64,000 nt of DNA from Clostridium sp. LS (GCF_002760435.1 NZ_AUUU01000101.1:42410-106409); one strand, 5' to 3'; counted from the first letter of the stretch, positions 19,551 to 29,542 are shown. The notes: generated by a model from the sequence alone, not told the origin. Translations and numbers: made by a program.

Positions 19551-19814
19551 TTACTGTTCCACAGCTGGAATTAGGAACGAAGCTACATATAAATCGCTAT
19601 CAGAACGAAGAGCATGCATAACTCCTGCTGGAACAATAAAAACCTTTCCTACTGCTAATTCTATTTCACTATCATCAAGTACACCAAACCCTTCGCCTTT
19701 AATACAATAAAAAACTTCATCATGTTTTGGATGATTATGTAACTCGACCTTTTTATCTGCTGGAATATGATATACGTTATTTAAAATTGAGCTTTTAAAA
19801 TTTTCTAAATCCAT
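19551..19814 (-). CDS. Small cupin-domain protein
   Basis: An 87-residue single-domain cupin. Metal-ligand motif 1 is HNHPKHDEVFYCIKG and motif 2 is PAGVMHAL, giving His, His, Glu and His ligands. The ribosome binding site is AAGGAG. It is first in a two-gene unit with the CDF exporter. A metal-dependent sensor or enzyme role is possible; no substrate can be inferred. Confidence 0.82.
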   Translation of the reverse strand: MDLENFKSSILNNVYHIPADKKVELHNHPKHDEVFYCIKGEGFGVLDDSEIELAVGKVFIVPAGVMHALRSDSDLYVASFLIPAVEQ

Positions 19815-20106
19815 AATAATTTCTCCTTTGAATTAATATAAAATATTATTTATTTTATTATGAGTAATTTCTCTATATAAAATTCTTATTAAAAAAATGT
19901 GAATATCATACTTCGTTTTTATTATGAGATCCAATTTCCACTTAACATGTTTGCTCGGATATTCCATAATAATGCATTTATAATTAAAATGTTATTAATT
20001 CTTAATATTTATGTCACAGATTATGATATGTTATTATGCTATAATTTACACAAATTCATTTAATATTGCTATTCTACAAAATTTTTTCACTAAAGGAAGT
20101 GATTCT

Positions 20107-22131
20107 TTGAAGAAAATTAAAATTCTAGGCATAAAAACTTTCAATATTTTAAAATCTAATTATCAACTTTGCATGATATTACTATTATCCTCAATTCTTA
20201 ATTTCTTAAATTTAGGAATTGAAGGATATGCAAATGAATATTATGCTGCTGGCATAAAAAGCATGACAATGAGTTTAAAAAATTTTTTCTTTGTTTCCTT
20301 TGATCCTTCTGGTTTTGTAACTATTGATAAGCCTCCAGTTGGCTTTTGGATACAAGCTATAAGTGCGAAGATATTTGGTTTTAGCGGCTTAAGTATTATT
20401 TTTCCTCAAGCTTTAGCTGGCATTATATCAGTAGGACTTTTATACTATACTGTTAATAGATCTTTTGGTAAAAAAGCAGGTCTTATTGCTGCATTATGCC
20501 TATCAATAACTCCTATTTTTGTTGCTGCAAGCAGAAATAACACAATAGATAATCTACTTGTTTTAACCTCAATAATATCATGCTTATTACTATCATTAGC
20601 AGCAGAAAAAGGAAGTCTGAAATACTTATTAATAAGTTTAGCTTTTGTAGGAATAGGATTTAATATAAAAATGTTGGAAGCTTATATGATATTACCAGCA
20701 CTTTATATAACCTATTTATTCGCATCATCTATTTCAATAAAAAGAAAAATACAACACCTTTTATTGGGAACTGTAATTCTAACAGTTTTTTCATTTTCTT
20801 GGGCAGTAATTGTAGATTTAGTACCTGCTCAAAATAGACCTTTTATAGGAAGCAGCACTAATAATACTGTTACCGAACTAATTGCTGGTCATAATGGAGC
20901 AGAAAGATTGAATTTTTCAATTAAATTCCCAGGAATCAATAAAAGTTCGCCTTCTAATTTATCGTCAAGCTCTAAAACAACTAATGTTAATAATGATCCA
21001 GGTCAAACCACCAAAAATGCAATAAACAATGAAAGTATTTCAACTAATGGAAATCCAGGAGTTACAAGACTATTTTCTGAAAATAATTTATCAGATCAAA
21101 TAAGCTGGTTTTTACCCTTGGCATTGCTTGGGCTAATTGCCTCAATAATTAATCAGAAATATAGAAAAGTGGTTGATAAGCGAAAACAGCTAAATACTCT
21201 ATTATGGGGAATGTGCTTAATTCCCGAGTGTATATATTTTAGTTATATAAAAAGCATTGGTCATGCTTACTACTTAACAATGATGTCACCTTCAATTGCT
21301 GCATTAGTTGGAATAGGTATTGTAACCATGTTGGAACTTTATAAGGAAGGTGGAGTTAAAGCATGGATATTGCCAATATCAATGCTTGTAAATGGGGCAA
21401 TTGAATCATTAATACTCTCCTATTACGAATTATATTATATTGCCAAAGAATTAATTTTAGTTATCGGAGTATTTTCATTTTTTTCTTCATTAATACTAAT
21501 TATATGTATTTTTATTAAAAATACAGAAGATCAGAAAATAAAGAGACAATATATTTTTAAAAAGGTACTTTTAGCTGTAGCTTTTACAGGATTATTAATA
21601 GCCCCTTCTTTCTGGTCATTTACAACAGTGGTTTATCGAATGTCAGGTGGATCCCCAGCAGCTGGATTAAGATTAGTCAATACTAAGAACCATGAACTCG
21701 ATGCAAAAGATTGGTTTTTACCAATGAAAAATAGCACTAATTCTACTACAGAGAAATTAATTAGCTTTTTGAATGCACATAAAACAGATGGAAAGTATTT
21801 ACTTGCAGTAGAAAAAGCCAATGACATTTCTGACTTAATAGTAAAAACTGGTGATCCAGTAATTGCAATTGGTGGCTTTAGTGGAAAGGATAAAATTCTA
21901 ACCTTAGATGAGTTTAAAAGTATGGTACGAAGTGGAGAAATAAAATATGCATTATTGAGAAATGGAGAAAATGAAAATAAAGAAATAGATGATTGGATAA
22001 GAAAAAATGGAGAAAGATGGGACTTAAGCGGTTCCGCGTTGCCTCCAAGTGCAAAAAATTCAAAATCAAAAAATGAGAATGAAGATAATGAAGATTCTAT
22101 AATTATATATGAATTAGATAAAAGTCTTTAA
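20107..22131 (+). CDS. GT39/ArnT-like membrane glycosyltransferase (paralogue 1)
   Basis: A 674-residue polytopic protein of the PMT/ArnT glycosyltransferase group, which transfers sugars from polyprenyl-phosphate donors at the outer membrane face. The first outside loop has FFVSFDPSGFVTIDKPP, containing the conserved acidic residue and DKPP motif. About eleven membrane segments are followed by a soluble C-terminal domain with GGFSGKDKI. A Ser/Asn-rich loop sits near residues 280-320. The start is TTG at 20107, placed by AAAGGAAGTG; the longer frame would bury this site. A close paralogue is at 45862-47868. Confidence 0.85.
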   Translation: MKKIKILGIKTFNILKSNYQLCMILLLSSILNFLNLGIEGYANEYYAAGIKSMTMSLKNFFFVSFDPSGFVTIDKPPVGFWIQAISAKIFGFSGLSIIFPQALAGIISVGLLYYTVNRSFGKKAGLIAALCLSITPIFVAASRNNTIDNLLVLTSIISCLLLSLAAEKGSLKYLLISLAFVGIGFNIKMLEAYMILPALYITYLFASSISIKRKIQHLLLGTVILTVFSFSWAVIVDLVPAQNRPFIGSSTNNTVTELIAGHNGAERLNFSIKFPGINKSSPSNLSSSSKTTNVNNDPGQTTKNAINNESISTNGNPGVTRLFSENNLSDQISWFLPLALLGLIASIINQKYRKVVDKRKQLNTLLWGMCLIPECIYFSYIKSIGHAYYLTMMSPSIAALVGIGIVTMLELYKEGGVKAWILPISMLVNGAIESLILSYYELYYIAKELILVIGVFSFFSSLILIICIFIKNTEDQKIKRQYIFKKVLLAVAFTGLLIAPSFWSFTTVVYRMSGGSPAAGLRLVNTKNHELDAKDWFLPMKNSTNSTTEKLISFLNAHKTDGKYLLAVEKANDISDLIVKTGDPVIAIGGFSGKDKILTLDEFKSMVRSGEIKYALLRNGENENKEIDDWIRKNGERWDLSGSALPPSAKNSKSKNENEDNEDSIIIYELDKSL

Positions 22132-22161
22132 TTGGTTCTTTCCCTAAAAGTTTTATGAATA

Positions 22162-22196
22162 AAGCAGCGGTTTTATAATTTGAAAAACCGCTGCTT
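22162..22196. terminator. Bidirectional hairpin between convergent genes
   Basis: AAGCAGCGG/CCGCTGCTT arms give a strong GC-rich stem between the glycosyltransferase and HAD genes. The U-tract is poor on both strands. Confidence 0.65.
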
Positions 22197-22200
22197 AAAT

Positions 22201-22986
22201 TTATAACATACATTCTTCTATTTCTAAAGCTACCCCGTCGTTTATTACTGTATCTGTTACTTTATTAGCATAGCCTTTAACAAATTCCTCAGCATTACCC
22301 ATAGCTATTCCACATCCAACTGTAGATAGCATTTCTATATCATTTTTTCCATCACCAAAGGCATAACTGTTTTCTATTGGAATATTTAGATAATCCAGAA
22401 CTTTTAAAATTCCTGAAGCTTTTGAGTTTGATTTTGAGTAAAGTTCAAATGAACCTCCTTCTTCATTATGAACATAATCAAAAACACCATTTCCCAAAGA
22501 TAAGCAATAATCTATTCCTTTTTTATGATTGCATAACATTTCAATTTTGTATATATCTACCTCTTCTAAATTATAATTACCTTCTAAATACTTCTTAGAT
22601 ATATTATATAAGTCATAAAATGAATGCAGTTTTTTATATTCGTCTTTAATGTAAGAATATTTTTCTCCCTGCAAGATATATTGAATTTCAAACTTTTCAA
22701 AATTATAAACTATATCTTTTATAATATCCTTCCTTATTGCTTCTTTATATATACATTTATCTTTGACTTTTACATAGGCTCCATTTGTAAGGACAAAACC
22801 ATCAAAACCAAAATTACATAAAGCTTCATTTAAAAAAGCATAGGGCCTGCCAGTTGCAATAAAAGCATAATTTCCATTTTCCTGCAATTTACGAATTGCC
22901 TTCTTTACTCTTGGTGTAATATCTGTTATCCCATTTAAACAATCAATTAAAGTACCGTCTATATCAAAAAATACTGCTTTTTTCAT
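22201..22986 (-). CDS. HAD-superfamily Cof-type phosphatase
   Basis: A 261-residue cytoplasmic hydrolase, probably of sugar or nucleotide phosphates. Motif I is FFDIDGTLID, motif II ATGRP, and motif IV GDGKNDIEML, with a Cof-type C2 cap between. The start is ATG at 22986: the ribosome binding site GGGGAAG lies inside the longer frame. It is divergent from a DeoR-family regulator 157 bp away, suggesting regulation by it. Confidence 0.88.
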   Translation of the reverse strand: MKKAVFFDIDGTLIDCLNGITDITPRVKKAIRKLQENGNYAFIATGRPYAFLNEALCNFGFDGFVLTNGAYVKVKDKCIYKEAIRKDIIKDIVYNFEKFEIQYILQGEKYSYIKDEYKKLHSFYDLYNISKKYLEGNYNLEEVDIYKIEMLCNHKKGIDYCLSLGNGVFDYVHNEEGGSFELYSKSNSKASGILKVLDYLNIPIENSYAFGDGKNDIEMLSTVGCGIAMGNAEEFVKGYANKVTDTVINDGVALEIEECML

Positions 22987-23143
22987 ACTATCTTCCCCCA
23001 TAATAGTTTATTCCTGTTTTCTACAATTCATTATCATTTAATATCATTTTATTTTACTTATTCGCAATTGTCAATTAATCTAATTGCATTTTAATACTTT
23101 CCTTGTTAAAATGAAATTAAATGCGAATAAATTGGAGGAACTT

Positions 23144-23908
23144 ATGTTTATTGAGGAACGACACAAACATATTTTAGATTTATTAGAGAAAGACGGGAAA
23201 GTATTAGTTAAAGATTTAAGTGCACAATTTGAAGTAAGCGAAAGTATGATTCGAAAAGATCTTCAAGTTTTAGAAAAGAATAACCTTCTTCAACGTACAT
23301 ATGGTGGCGCTATTAATATAAAACGTACTATAGTAAATGGTGAGAGTTTCTTTAAAAGAGTTGAAAAAGATACTAACTTAAAGGAAGTAATTGCTCAAAA
23401 AGCATTTGAACAAATTAAAGAAGCTGATACCATTTTTTTAGATGCCTCAAGTATTACCTATATACTTACAAAGCTGCTTATACAAAATAATAAAAGTGTA
23501 ACCTTAATCACGAATATGGTTGAAATATCATCTATGATTAATTTAGATTCAAAAATTCATGTTATATTTATAGGTGGCGATTACAATCCCCTTGTAGGAG
23601 GTAATATAGGTTCACATTCTATTGAGCAAATTAAACTTTATCGTTGTAATAAAGCATTTATAGGCTGCAGTGGTATAGATCTCAAGGATGGAAGTGTTAG
23701 CACAGGTGAATCTGAGGATGCAGGTACTAAAAAGGCTATTATGAGTATATCAAGAGAACTATATTTAATGGCACCAAACGAAAGATTCAATTTGGATGGA
23801 ATTTTTAACTTTTCTAATATAACAGATTTTAACAGCATAATAACTGAAGCTCCCCCCAATAACACTATTATGGCTTTGCTTGGGCAATATAATGTTAACC
23901 TAATATAA
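23144..23908 (+). CDS. DeoR-family transcriptional regulator
   Basis: A 254-residue repressor. The N-terminal helix-turn-helix has the family signature ERHKHILDLL and SESMIRKDLQVLE, then RTYGGA. The C-terminal sensor domain (about 75-235) resembles sugar-phosphate isomerase folds and has DASSITYIL and NMVEI. DeoR proteins usually answer to a phosphorylated sugar. The start is ATG at 23144, after TTGGAGG. It is divergent from the HAD phosphatase, a plausible target. Confidence 0.88.
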   Translation: MFIEERHKHILDLLEKDGKVLVKDLSAQFEVSESMIRKDLQVLEKNNLLQRTYGGAINIKRTIVNGESFFKRVEKDTNLKEVIAQKAFEQIKEADTIFLDASSITYILTKLLIQNNKSVTLITNMVEISSMINLDSKIHVIFIGGDYNPLVGGNIGSHSIEQIKLYRCNKAFIGCSGIDLKDGSVSTGESEDAGTKKAIMSISRELYLMAPNERFNLDGIFNFSNITDFNSIITEAPPNNTIMALLGQYNVNLI

Positions 23909-23910
23909 TA

Positions 23911-23950
23911 AAAATAATCCAAGAAAAAATTTTCCTTGGATTATTTTTAT
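23911..23950 (+). terminator. Terminator of the DeoR gene
   Basis: AATCCAAG and CTTGGATT arms extended by A-T pairs, with a T-rich tail. Confidence 0.8.
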
Positions 23951-24078
23951 TAATTTTAATTTAGATTAAGGATTCTTTTGCTAATTTATTTTATTCAATT
24001 TGCTCCTAAATATGCATATATTAAAAAATTTCTATTAGCTGCCCTTTGGGAGTTTGTCCTATGTAATATAAATAAATG

Positions 24079-24267
24079 CTAGTTAAGAATAAACTTGCTA
24101 ATACTATGTAATACCTTTAATTTTATTTCCTCATCATTTCTTGCTTTTTCAAATACTCTTTCTAGATTATTGTTTTTGTATGATTCATAGCATTCTAATT
24201 TTAAGTACATTTCAACTGCATTAACTAACTCTTTTTCTTTATGCAAAATATCAATTACGTTTTTCAT
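24079..24267 (-). CDS. Small hypothetical protein (62 residues)
   Basis: A 62-residue, helical, charged protein with no membrane segment. The ribosome binding site GGGGAGAG precedes an ATG by about ten bases. It stands alone between terminators. I do not recognise a family. Confidence 0.55.
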   Translation of the reverse strand: MKNVIDILHKEKELVNAVEMYLKLECYESYKNNNLERVFEKARNDEEIKLKVLHSISKFILN

Positions 24268-24460
24268 TTTTTTCTCTCTCCCCTAACTTAATATAGCTAT
24301 ATTTTATATATCGTTAAATATTTTTACACCTTAAATAGTATTAATATGCTTTAAAAAGAACTTATGTTCGCTTATATATTACAACTTTTGGGCTATTTTG
24401 TAAATACCCTATGACCACTATTCCAACTAAATAATAATATCACGCCTTTTCATATTTTAG

Positions 24461-24476
24461 TGTGACAAATATCACA
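24461..24476. promoter_or_regulatory. CRP/FNR-like palindrome
   Basis: TGTGA-CAAATA-TCACA matches the CRP-family 5-6-5 consensus exactly. It lies about 83 bp before the first NrdR box in the 460-bp gap upstream of nrdJ. Function unproven. Confidence 0.45.
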
Positions 24477-24558
24477 ATTTTACTAATGAATATGTTCCAA
24501 TGCTCCAGTATAATTTTATATTTTACTCTATACCCCCTTTCTTCAAAATAGCAGGACA

Positions 24559-24574
24559 AGTCTATATATAGTGT
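24559..24574. promoter_or_regulatory. NrdR box 1
   Basis: AGTCTATATATAGTGT matches 14 of 16 positions of the NrdR consensus acaCwAtATaTwGtgt. Confidence 0.75.
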
Positions 24575-24589
24575 TTTTTTATTTTCCTA

Positions 24590-24605
24590 GCACAACATAT
24601 TGTAT
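24590..24605. promoter_or_regulatory. NrdR box 2
   Basis: GCACAACATATTGTAT matches 13 of 16 consensus positions. It starts 31 bp from box 1, three helical turns, the usual NrdR spacing, and overlaps the predicted -35. Confidence 0.75.
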
Positions 24606-24628
24606 TTCTCATTAAAATGCATTAAAAT
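24600..24628 (+). promoter_or_regulatory. Candidate promoter of nrdJ
   Basis: TTGTAT (24600-24605), 17-bp spacer, TAAAAT (24623-24628). The leader would be about 90 bases. The -35 lies inside NrdR box 2. Confidence 0.6.
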
Positions 24629-24727
24629 AATAATATCCCTTTTACTTGAAAATATTATAACTAAAAAGAATACTAGGATTAATAAGTAAATCTTAGATTA
24701 TTCGGAAACAAAACTGGAGGAATATAC

Positions 24728-26821
24728 ATGAGTGAAATATTATCAGAAGCTTTTTTGAGCAAATATAAAGAATTGGAGAATACACCATTAAGCGCTATAG
24801 GTGAATTTGTTTACCTAAGAACTTATTCAAGGTATTTAGATGATAAGAAAAGAAGAGAAAATTGGTTTGAAACAGTTCTTAGAACAACTAAATATAATAT
24901 TGAGCTTGGTATAGACTTTAAGAAGAAGCATGGATTTCATATAAATTTACAAGATGAAATTAAGGAAGCAGAACTTCTATTTGATAACCTATTTAATTTA
25001 AGGACTTTTACATCAGGAAGAACTCTTTATATGGGTGGAACAGATATAGTCAAAGAGTATCCTCTTTCAAATTATAATTGTTCCTTTACAATGATTGAGG
25101 AATTCCATGATTTTGTAGATATATTTTATCTATTAATGGTTGGTTCAGGTGTAGGTGTTAGAATTGATAAGGAATTAATAATTAAAATGCCTAAAATAAG
25201 AAAAATATCTGTAGCAGGAGAATATTCTGAAGGTGTTCATAAATATATGCCAAAAGAATATATGGAAGATACAAAGTTAATTTTAGATAAAGATGAACCA
25301 TCTACAGCTACAATTAAAATTGGTGATAGCAAAGAAGGCTGGTGCAATGCTTTAGAAACTTATTTCAAATTAGTTACATTACCAGAATATATAAATATAA
25401 AAAAAGTAGTATTCGATTATAGTTATGTAAGACCTGAAGGTGAAAGACTTAAAAGATTTGGAGGAAGAGCATCTGGTCATAAATCTTTAAAAAGAATGTT
25501 TGAGAAAATTAATAAGGTTTGCAGTAATCTTATAGATGGATCTTTAAAATCAATTGATGTTCTTGATATAGCGACTATAATAAGCGAAAATGTTGTCTCT
25601 GGTGGAGTTAGGCGTAGCGCCATGATGATTATTTGCGATGAAGATGACAAAGATGTTATTAACGCAAAAAGCAATCTTTATAAGATAGTAAGTGGAAATT
25701 GGATTGAGAATTTAGAAGTTTCGCATCGAAAAATGAGCAACAATTCTGTTTTATATAAAGAAAGACCATCGCTAGATAAAATAAAACAAATATTAAATTC
25801 CATAAAAATAAATGGTGAACCTGGTTTTATTAATGGAGCTGAAGCTAAAAAGAGGAAGAGGACGTTTAAGGGCTGCAATCCATGTGGTGAGATATTACTT
25901 AATTCTCACCAATGTTGCAATTTATCAACTAATAACTTAGTATCTTTTGTAGATAAGGATAATGAGCTAGATGTAAAGCACCTAGAAGAAGTACTTAAAC
26001 TATCTACACGAGTTGCAATTAGGATGACCTTAGTAAATGTTGAACTTCCAAATTGGAATGAAGTTATGCAATCAGATAGAATTGTTGGAATTTCTTTGAC
26101 CGGTATGATGGATATGCTGAACAAAACAAATATGGATTATAATAGCTTAGGAAAATTACTAAAACATCTAAGAGAAGTTGTTAGAAATGAAGGTACCCGA
26201 TATTCCAACGAACTCGGAATTTCAGCGCCTGAGCTTATGACAACAATTAAGCCGGAAGGCTCTCTTTCAACACTGCCATGTGTAAGTTCAGGTATACATT
26301 ATTCACATTCAAATTATTACATTAGAAGAGTTAGAATTTCTGTGTCTGATCCATTATATAAAATGATTGAAAAACTAAAATGCTATCCTATATTTAATGA
26401 AAATGGCCAAAATGATGAAAACTGTACAACGAAAGTTATTGAGTTTCCTATAAAAGCTCCCGAAGGAAAAACAAAATATGATGTTGGAGCTATAGAACAA
26501 CTTGAACTATACAAATTATCAATGATGAACTGGACTGATCATAATACTTCTATAACTGTACACGTAAAAGATGATGAATGGGATGATGTAGCAGATTGGT
26601 TATATAATAATTTTGACTACGTCGTTGGAATAACTTTCCTTCCATTAATGGATGAAACCTACCCTCTTTTGCCTTATGAATCTATAAGCAGAGAAGAATA
26701 CGAAAAGCGACTAAAGAATATAAAACCAATAGACTATGAATTATTAGCAGAACTTGATGACGATGAAGAACATGAAATAATCGATAAAGAATGTGCTAAT
26801 GGAGTTTGCCCTGTGCGATAA
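24728..26821 (+). CDS. nrdJ: Adenosylcobalamin-dependent ribonucleoside-triphosphate reductase (class II)
   Basis: A 697-residue enzyme that makes deoxyribonucleotides by B12-radical chemistry without oxygen; its length and sequence resemble monomeric RTPR enzymes. The Cys of YNCSF is near residue 117. The active-site loop GCNPCGEI (382-389) holds the radical Cys with Asn and Glu, and the phosphate loop KPEGSLSTLP follows. The C-terminal redox pair is CANGVC at 689-694. The ribosome binding site is CTGGAGG. Two NrdR boxes and a promoter lie upstream. I see no cobalamin riboswitch in the leader. Confidence 0.92.
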   Translation: MSEILSEAFLSKYKELENTPLSAIGEFVYLRTYSRYLDDKKRRENWFETVLRTTKYNIELGIDFKKKHGFHINLQDEIKEAELLFDNLFNLRTFTSGRTLYMGGTDIVKEYPLSNYNCSFTMIEEFHDFVDIFYLLMVGSGVGVRIDKELIIKMPKIRKISVAGEYSEGVHKYMPKEYMEDTKLILDKDEPSTATIKIGDSKEGWCNALETYFKLVTLPEYINIKKVVFDYSYVRPEGERLKRFGGRASGHKSLKRMFEKINKVCSNLIDGSLKSIDVLDIATIISENVVSGGVRRSAMMIICDEDDKDVINAKSNLYKIVSGNWIENLEVSHRKMSNNSVLYKERPSLDKIKQILNSIKINGEPGFINGAEAKKRKRTFKGCNPCGEILLNSHQCCNLSTNNLVSFVDKDNELDVKHLEEVLKLSTRVAIRMTLVNVELPNWNEVMQSDRIVGISLTGMMDMLNKTNMDYNSLGKLLKHLREVVRNEGTRYSNELGISAPELMTTIKPEGSLSTLPCVSSGIHYSHSNYYIRRVRISVSDPLYKMIEKLKCYPIFNENGQNDENCTTKVIEFPIKAPEGKTKYDVGAIEQLELYKLSMMNWTDHNTSITVHVKDDEWDDVADWLYNNFDYVVGITFLPLMDETYPLLPYESISREEYEKRLKNIKPIDYELLAELDDDEEHEIIDKECANGVCPVR

Positions 26822-26887
26822 TAATATTTATAAAAACTACCGCTTAAAAGTGCAGCCTTTGTTATAAGCAAATAATACATTATAAAA

Positions 26888-26942
26888 CAAAAACCACACA
26901 TACGTAAATAAATACTTCTTTATAGTATGTGTGGTTTTTATC
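26888..26942. terminator. Terminator of nrdJ, probably bidirectional
   Basis: A stem of about 13 bp (ACCACACATAC with GTATGTGTGGT plus A-T pairs) has A-run and T-run flanks on both sides. Confidence 0.85.
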
Positions 26943-27055
26943 TTAAATTGTTAATAAATAATTTAAAAGGCATTTTTTAATCCGCCGTTAATTAAAATCC
27001 CAGTAAAGGATTACGTATTTTTACTCAAGAATTAGTATATATTTTAATTTGAACA

Positions 27056-27664
27056 TTAATCTATTAAATAAATTGTTGTATATTTCCTTCCAAATTGCAC
27101 TGCTTCTTCATAAGTTGGTACCCAAACATCTATTACATAAGTACCATCCTTTTTAATTTTAATTGCTCCACCTCTATCTTCGACATCAAAAATACCATCG
27201 GCTTTATAATTTTTTAACTCTGGAATGTAAATTTTACTTCCAAGAGGAATTTTCGATGGAGCTGCAATAACACCTACTCTTGTTTTTGTCTGCATTGCTG
27301 TTTGTGATCCCCATTCTCCTGAACATTTAGGATCATTAGAGTATGCAGTTAATTCAGCTTTTATCGGCGTACCTATCGGATTTTGATTTTCTTGAGATTT
27401 TGACGATGCAGTTTCAACCTTTTCATTTTCTACTGGTGTTTTATTCAAGTTATTGGATGAAATATCAGTGTATCCTTCTGCTGGATCTTTATGCCCTTCA
27501 CTTTCAGCATTTTCCATCTTAGAACTTTCTTCATACTTGCTTGCAACAACTTTGTTTACCACATTTTTTTTTTGCTCAGCACTTGAATAATTGGTTCCAA
27601 GATTCATTAAAAATATTCCTAAGAGAATAAATGCTCTTAGTATATTTCAATTTAGTTTAAACAA
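27056..27664 (-). pseudogene. 3D-domain (YocH/RlpA-like) wall protein with a stop codon in the signal peptide
   Basis: The C-terminal 3D domain (AELTAYSNDPKC, PLGSKIYIPE, DVEDRGGAIK) is the Asp-rich fold of secreted cell-wall lytic transglycosylase-like proteins. An ATG at 27607 opens a 183-residue frame with no signal peptide and no ribosome binding site. Upstream in the same frame, TTG at 27662-27664 follows an ideal AAGGAG site and would encode MFKLN, then TGA at 27647-27649, then NILRAFILLGIFLMNLG, clearly a signal peptide core. One nonsense change thus separates the start from the export signal. Internal restart would give a cytoplasmic product. Confidence 0.7.
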
Positions 27665-27995
27665 ATAACCACTCCTTGTGTTTTATTTGCACCCTATTAA
27701 TTTACATATTTTAGGCTGCATTAGTCACCGATATGGTATTGCTATCTATTATAGCCTACAAATCATTTAATTACACAAGTAATTTATGTTTATAATAGAT
27801 AAAGAATCTATATTTACATATGTAAGGATCATACACAGTGGTTTTTAGCATATATTCTGGTAATTAAGCCACAATTTTATTTCTTAGTAATCATAGTTTT
27901 TAACATATTAAAACACCTCATAATTTATTAGAAAATATAAACTACATATTAATTTTGATATAATAAAACCATAATAAATAATGGAGAAAATAACT

Positions 27996-29528
27996 ATGAA
28001 AATAAAGATTCTTTTTTTAGCGCCCTACTTAGGCTTAAAGGACCTGGTAATGTCAATTTTAGATGAATACAAAGATATTCAAATAGATGTTTATCAAGGG
28101 AATTATGAAAAGGGCCCAAAACTTATACAAGAACTAAAGGCAGAAAAAAATTATAACGCTATTATAACAAGGGGTGGTACAGCCGAAATCTGCAGAAAGA
28201 TAACAAAATTACCTATTATTGAAGTTTACATAAATGCCTTTGATATCCTTAGGATTTTAAAATTATCCCAAGGTTATCAAGGAAAGAAAATATTTTTAGC
28301 TTATCCAAGTATCAGTAAGTCTTTTAAGCAGTTAAGTGAATTCTTAGGATATTCCATAGAGTCACAGTGTTATAATCAGCATAAAGATATAAATAATATT
28401 ATAGATGAATTAAAAAATGAAAGCTACGAACTTGTCATTGGAGATAATACTGTTTATGAAACAGCACAAGAATTTGGAATAAACAGCATATTGCTTACAA
28501 GCGGAATAGAAGGCGTTCGAAGTGCTATTGATGAAGCTATAAGATTATGCAATGCTATAGTTAAAGATAAGGAAAAAGCACTTGAAGTTAACGATTATAT
28601 AGATGATAAAAATCTGGATGATGGTAGTACTCATGATTTTATACAAATTTTTAAGGGCCATGAAATTTCGCCAAGTCATATTCATACAGTATTTCCCCAA
28701 ACAATTTTATCTCAAATAATAGAATTAAGTAATACACCTCTTCCAACTATCATAACTGGTGAAGATGGAATGTGTAAAAGCGATGTAGGATATTTATGCA
28801 CCTGCTATGGACCTCAAAAAAGGAAAAATTTATTATGTGTAGGCTGTTACTTAATATCAGAAGATTATGACTATGATTTACTAAATAATGTTATAATTGA
28901 GCATTTATATAATGAAGGTGGAACTTTATTCTTAGAAGATATAGATACATTAAATAAAGAAGGACAAAAGAAAATAGCTAATATATTAAAGAAATTAAAT
29001 AAAAATAATGATATTAAAATAATCGCCTCTTGTGAACTTCCTGTGGAAATTTGTGTAAGCAACGGAAACCTCTTAAAACAACTTCGTTCAATTTTAGATG
29101 AAGTTAGAATAGAACTATTGCCTTTTAGAAATTATAGCAGTGAAATAACTAATATGGTTAGCATGTACCTTGCTAAGTTAGATGTAAGATGCTCAAGTCA
29201 AATTGTTGGAGTAAAAGACAACGGAATAAAATTGCTATGCAATTATGAATGGCCAGAAAACATAAGACAATTTATGAGAGTAATAAACCAGTTAACTCTA
29301 ACATGTAATGGCTCCTATATTGGAATTAGTGAAATTAAAAATACATTAAGAATAGAACGTAATAATCACAAAGAAGCCTCCTTAGTTCCAATTGATCTTA
29401 GTGGAAGCTTAAGAGATATTGAAGCGCGTATTATTGAGTATGTAATGATACAAGAAGGTATGAATCAGGTAAAAGTTGAAAAAAGATTAAAAATTGGTCA
29501 TAGTACTTTATGGCGAAAATTAAAATAG
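27996..29528 (+). CDS. PrpR-type regulator with degenerate sigma-54 AAA+ domain
   Basis: A 510-residue one-component regulator. Residues about 1-185 form a PrpR_N sensor domain (ITRGGTAE, IGDNTVYETA). The middle region resembles a sigma-54 activator ATPase, but Walker A is only GEDGMCKSD, Walker B is LFLEDID, and the GAFTGA loop is absent. A Fis-type helix-turn-helix closes the protein (MNQVKVEKRLKIGHSTLWRKL). It therefore probably cannot open sigma-54 promoters. The start is ATG at 27996, placed by GGAG at 27983, which lies inside the longer frame. The next gene is a MATE transporter with a sigma-A promoter. Confidence 0.82.
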   Translation: MKIKILFLAPYLGLKDLVMSILDEYKDIQIDVYQGNYEKGPKLIQELKAEKNYNAIITRGGTAEICRKITKLPIIEVYINAFDILRILKLSQGYQGKKIFLAYPSISKSFKQLSEFLGYSIESQCYNQHKDINNIIDELKNESYELVIGDNTVYETAQEFGINSILLTSGIEGVRSAIDEAIRLCNAIVKDKEKALEVNDYIDDKNLDDGSTHDFIQIFKGHEISPSHIHTVFPQTILSQIIELSNTPLPTIITGEDGMCKSDVGYLCTCYGPQKRKNLLCVGCYLISEDYDYDLLNNVIIEHLYNEGGTLFLEDIDTLNKEGQKKIANILKKLNKNNDIKIIASCELPVEICVSNGNLLKQLRSILDEVRIELLPFRNYSSEITNMVSMYLAKLDVRCSSQIVGVKDNGIKLLCNYEWPENIRQFMRVINQLTLTCNGSYIGISEIKNTLRIERNNHKEASLVPIDLSGSLRDIEARIIEYVMIQEGMNQVKVEKRLKIGHSTLWRKLK

Positions 29529-29542
29529 TTTCAAAATGAAAC
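29528..29542. promoter_or_regulatory. Candidate operator GTTTCA-AAA-TGAAAC
   Basis: A perfect 6-3-6 palindrome starts on the last base of the regulator stop codon, 19 bp before the MATE -35. It is a plausible site for the upstream Fis-type helix-turn-helix protein. Confidence 0.5.

Noticed and set aside
24268..24727. Possible cobalamin riboswitch before the B12-dependent reductase
   Set aside because: No B12-box-like sequence or long-range pairing could be found; NrdR boxes explain the regulation better.
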